This document shows positions 60,897 to 64,000 of a stretch of DNA of 64,000 nt, one piece after another (position 1 is the stretch's first letter; each line of letters opens with the position of its first letter). The position numbers and the translations under genes were made by a program. The DNA comes from Lithospermum erythrorhizon (lineage: Eukaryota > Streptophyta > Magnoliopsida > Boraginales > Boraginaceae). The stretch spans positions 124,001 through 188,000 of the forward strand of contig JADFUC010001346.1 of assembly GCA_019722365.1 (NCBI GenBank), read 5' to 3'. The notes beneath the pieces are model-generated. The model had not been told where the DNA came from. It worked only from the letters and a program-made list of their open reading frames with translations, and searched no databases.

Positions 60897-61895
60897 TTTC
60901 TTTGATAGTATATGGATTTGTAGATACTCATAATGACATGGTCAGAAAGTACAATCAAAGTTCATTGTGAATGCAGGCTAAATTTATACTAGAAAGCAAG
61001 TTTGGTGGCCATAATAAATACACATCTTGTGAATGTAACAATCAAAAATCTTTTGCAATAAGTTTACGTAGTTACCTGCATGACAGGTAGGGACTTTGCA
61101 AATGGTCAACCATCATAAAGAACTAGGGACCACTATTTTTGGATTGAGTTTGAAAATAGGAAAAAATAAGGATTTGATTCTTTATTTTGTTAATGTTCTA
61201 GAATGAAAAAAAGAATCAAATCCACTTACTGTTCCATGTAAATGGCTTTGAACATGGAAAAAGAATTAGATGATGACTAAGTGCTGTCTATATTAAGTAA
61301 ACGAAATAAACAAATGTGGTGGTGGGGGGTAGTTTTTTTTTTTTTATAACTCAGCTTTGACTTGGTAGACTTATGAAAGAGTTGCACTTTGCTGCTGCGG
61401 ATACCCCTTATCTTTTACATGTGCCAACAAGTCTATTGTTATATATATAAGCATGTTCTCTCAGTAAGCTGGCTCGCCGAACTATCGAGGCTACAGGCAA
61501 ACTTCAAGTTTGGCTCTGTTATGATCGAACCGAGCTTCAACACCTCTCGCTGAGCCAAATCGAGCCACCCGATATAACTCGGATAAACAAGTCTGTGTTT
61601 TTTATCCTCGCCTAACCAAACAAGGTTCTAATTTACGACTTTATCTATCTCAGTTTGCGTTAACTCTTCGATTTCTATAAGATCGGATAAAAGAGACCAA
61701 GTGCAAGAACATGAACATCATTATGAAAGAAATGTGAGTACATGTGAAAATATATGGTAACTAACATTTTCCAGAAAAGGAAGACAAGTCTCAAGTCTTC
61801 AATGTTATTGGTTGCTACTCGGTTTATCCGAGATCTTATAAGCAAAACCTTGTTCCTTCTTCCTCCAGAACAATGCAGGCTGTGAAATCGAGAAA
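60897..61895. other. Intergenic: RLP promoter and histidine-biosynthesis gene 3' flank
   Basis: No gene seen. Around 61460-61600 there are repeated CGAGC/GAGCC-type words (ACTATCGAGGCTAC, GAACCGAGCTTC, CTGAGCCAAATCGAGCC), resembling the degenerate GAGC-rich repeats common in plant intergenic DNA. The rest is AT-rich. Confidence 0.4.
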
Positions 61896-63538
61896 TCAGG
61901 ATAGCAATTCAAGGCATCTCATCAGAGCATCTGTATGCTCAGGCTTGCCAACAGATACGCGGACATAACCCGATAGTTCTTTTTTGGTGTAGTGGCGAAT
62001 CATCACACCCATTGTTGCTAGATCTTCCTGTAAAACAAACATATCATCAGAAGGCTACACATTAACATCTTACAGATTGAAGCTTTGTGTTTGATGATGC
62101 AAGCATGAAAAAGTTTAGAAAACTGTGAATAAGCAAAGCATATAACACTTCCACAATAAGAAAATAGTTCCTTTTACCTTCAACTTCTTTGCGTCCTTCC
62201 CTAATGTAACCTCACACAGGATAAAATTTGAGTAGCTTGGGTATGGATTGAGAAAGGGAACTTCTTTTAAGAGCTTGAAAAGCCTCTCTCGTTCTTCGAC
62301 CAAAGCAACTTTAACATTCTGAAGAAAGAGATTAGTCCGTGAAGAAAGGTAGAGCGTTCAATTTCAAAATAAAGAGGTTCTCAAAACTTTAAGAGTTACT
62401 GGGAACTACCATCTATGGAGAATTTACCTCGAGATAAGCAGGGTTCTCCAGTGCAGCACAGGCAGCAACTTCTGCAGCAACAGATACATTATAAGGTTGC
62501 TTCGCCCGCCAAAGGTATTCAATAATGCTCTGAGGAAATGCTCCATAACCAACACGCAATCCTGCTAAACCTGAACAATATAATAACAAGAGTAAGCGAA
62601 CTTAAACAACCATGTAAATGACAACAAGCTTCTAATTAGGTTTGCACACCACTACAAGATAAGAATGTAACTAAATAGATAAAATCAAATGACTTATAAT
62701 TAACAAGAGGACCATCTCAGTTCAATATAAGATTTATATGCAAGTTATAGGATCGAATGATAAACTACTCCGATCACCGAAAGAGAACCCTACCAGCTCG
62801 CTTGCTGAATGTTCGAAGGACAATCAGATTCTCATGCTTCTTTACCCAGCTCATTTTAGATGCAAGTCCTGAAAATTCGATGTATGCTTCATCCAGTACA
62901 ACCAAAATTGGTAGACTAAGTATTTTCAGAAGGGTCTCATCACTGATAATACTGTTGGTCAAGAATAAGAATTAACTGTATTACGATAAAATCTGAAAGG
63001 GAGCCCATGAAATAATTTTTCAAAAAAGATGCATTTCGTGAAGGGTAAACATAATATTTGCACCCTAAAATGTCATATTATTACTGTACAAGTTTAGAAA
63101 CTTGAATTAGTGGCTTTATGGACAGTCATCTTGATTTGATAAAAAAGAGTATTTTTTCCTTCCAAATGGAAATGCTTTTAATAGGCTAGCAATCAAGAGA
63201 AATTATCATGTCCTAGATTCGTTACTTCCATAATTAACATAATCTAAAATTTGAATGTCATAATGTTTAAGATTTGGACAAAGTTGAAGATATAGCCCAA
63301 TAGTCTCAGTATACCACATACATGAACATCAAGATAAGAATTTCTTTGCTACAGTAATTACTATTACCCGTAAGTGTTAAAATTCAGAAATATGAGATAC
63401 ATTATGCAGTGGAAGCAATTCTGACTGACCTTCCATCAGGATTATTTGGTGACGTTAAGAATATGCACTTTGGGTTCTCCTGGTCAACAACTTTGACTAT
63501 CTGTTCGACATCCAAACTAAAGTCCGGGTTTCTAGGTA
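61896..63538 (-). CDS. HISN6: Histidinol-phosphate aminotransferase (3' part, five exons; 5' end outside the window)
   Basis: Plastid PLP-dependent enzyme of histidine biosynthesis, converting imidazole-acetol phosphate and glutamate to histidinol phosphate and 2-oxoglutarate. Exons seen (minus): 63538-63430, 62951-62794, 62570-62428, 62318-62178, 62027-61896, all GT-AG and in phase, stop TGA at 61896-61898. Visible motifs: IFLTSPNNPDG (substrate/PLP loop), VVLDEAYIEFSG (Asp binding the pyridine nitrogen, Tyr to O3'), VLRTFSKRAGLAGLRVGYG (Schiff-base Lys in FSKRAG) and the C-terminal GYVRVSVGKPEHTDAL with the phosphate-binding Arg. The first visible exon begins mid-codon (phase 1), so earlier exons with the transit peptide and N-terminal domain lie beyond 63538. 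None was seen up to 64000. Confidence 0.93.
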
Positions 63539-64000
63539 CTGCAAAATCGTATCATAAATAATCATATAAAATAAGAATAATTCCTACTATAATATATAAG
63601 AGACCTAAATCCAGTAAAGCCACTCCAAACTACTAAATATGTTGCTAGGTGCTGAGAAATCATATAGTCAAGAGAATAATTATAACATGAAAGGGACCTA
63701 AATCTGGCCAAGGCACAAAATGAACCCATGACTGAAGTGCGAGTATGTGTACCTGATAAGCTAAATGATTGAGGACTTTCTAGCCCTATTAGGTTTAAGC
63801 TTTTTAGTTAAAATTCTGGAAATCTCATTCGTCAAATTACACCAAGTTATCTTGATAGTCTTTAAGAATATTAAAAGGTTATATTTTCTTTCCCCCTTAT
63901 TGGTGTACCATGTACTCTTCTTTTAGGATTTCTTGTATCATGTAATGAGAGGGACAGATGAAATTTAATAAACAAATGACATTGAAAAGGTGCTCTGAGC
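63539..64000 (-). other. Probable intron of the histidinol-phosphate aminotransferase gene
   Basis: Sequence upstream of the first visible exon has a proper 3' splice acceptor (GATTTTGCAG) and no further recognisable exon. AT-rich; nothing else seen before the window ends. Confidence 0.6.

Noticed and set aside
1..64000. A new multi-gene system, gene cluster or CRISPR-like array
   Set aside because: All clear genes belong to known, functionally unrelated plant families, and no regularly spaced repeat array or co-oriented unknown gene set is present.

Overview
The window is plant nuclear DNA, almost certainly from a eudicot. Genes are sparse and split by GT-AG introns, intergenic DNA is AT-rich, promoters carry TATA boxes, and there are small plant transposons: Stowaway-type MITEs, tRNA-derived SINEs and a CACTA-like element. 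Every recognisable gene belongs to a family known from flowering plants. I cannot name the species; order-level placement would be a guess.

Layout. 0-10 kb: an intronless mitochondrial CcmE-like gene with two in-frame stops (minus), a single-exon AN1 zinc-finger stress-associated protein (plus) and a non-autonomous CACTA-like element. 10-16 kb: a DRT100-like secreted LRR gene broken in its second quarter, then about 4.6 kb without a recognisable gene. 16-24 kb: a six-exon cinnamoyl-CoA-reductase-like/phenylacetaldehyde-reductase-like gene (minus) whose introns hold several SINEs and a MITE, head-to-head with a two-exon TRAUCO/ASH2-like SPRY gene (plus). 24-31 kb: gene-free, AT-rich, with one SINE and several MITEs. 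31-41 kb: a tandem pair of eight-exon CCCH + RRM RNA-binding protein genes. 41-45 kb: gene-free. 45-52 kb: a DnaJ/TPR co-chaperone gene (DNAJC7-like) with a badly disrupted 5' part and an intact remainder. 54-58 kb: a seven-exon UBP24-type deubiquitinase. 58-61 kb: an intronless PSY1R-like receptor-like protein without kinase (minus), with a local frame break. 62-64 kb: the 3' two-thirds of histidinol-phosphate aminotransferase (minus), running off the window.

The genes do not form a pathway; they are independent housekeeping, signalling and regulatory loci. I found no candidate for a new multi-gene system. The most informative observations are structural. Small indels are clustered in five otherwise well-conserved genes, which suggests either assembly error or recent decay. 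One CCCH paralogue has a 68-bp tandem duplication of a 5' splice site. SINEs and MITEs with readable target-site duplications are concentrated in introns. The TRAUCO homologue has an N-terminal repeat array.

Exon coordinates were derived by hand from splice consensus, reading-frame phase and similarity to families I remember; no alignment or database search was run.
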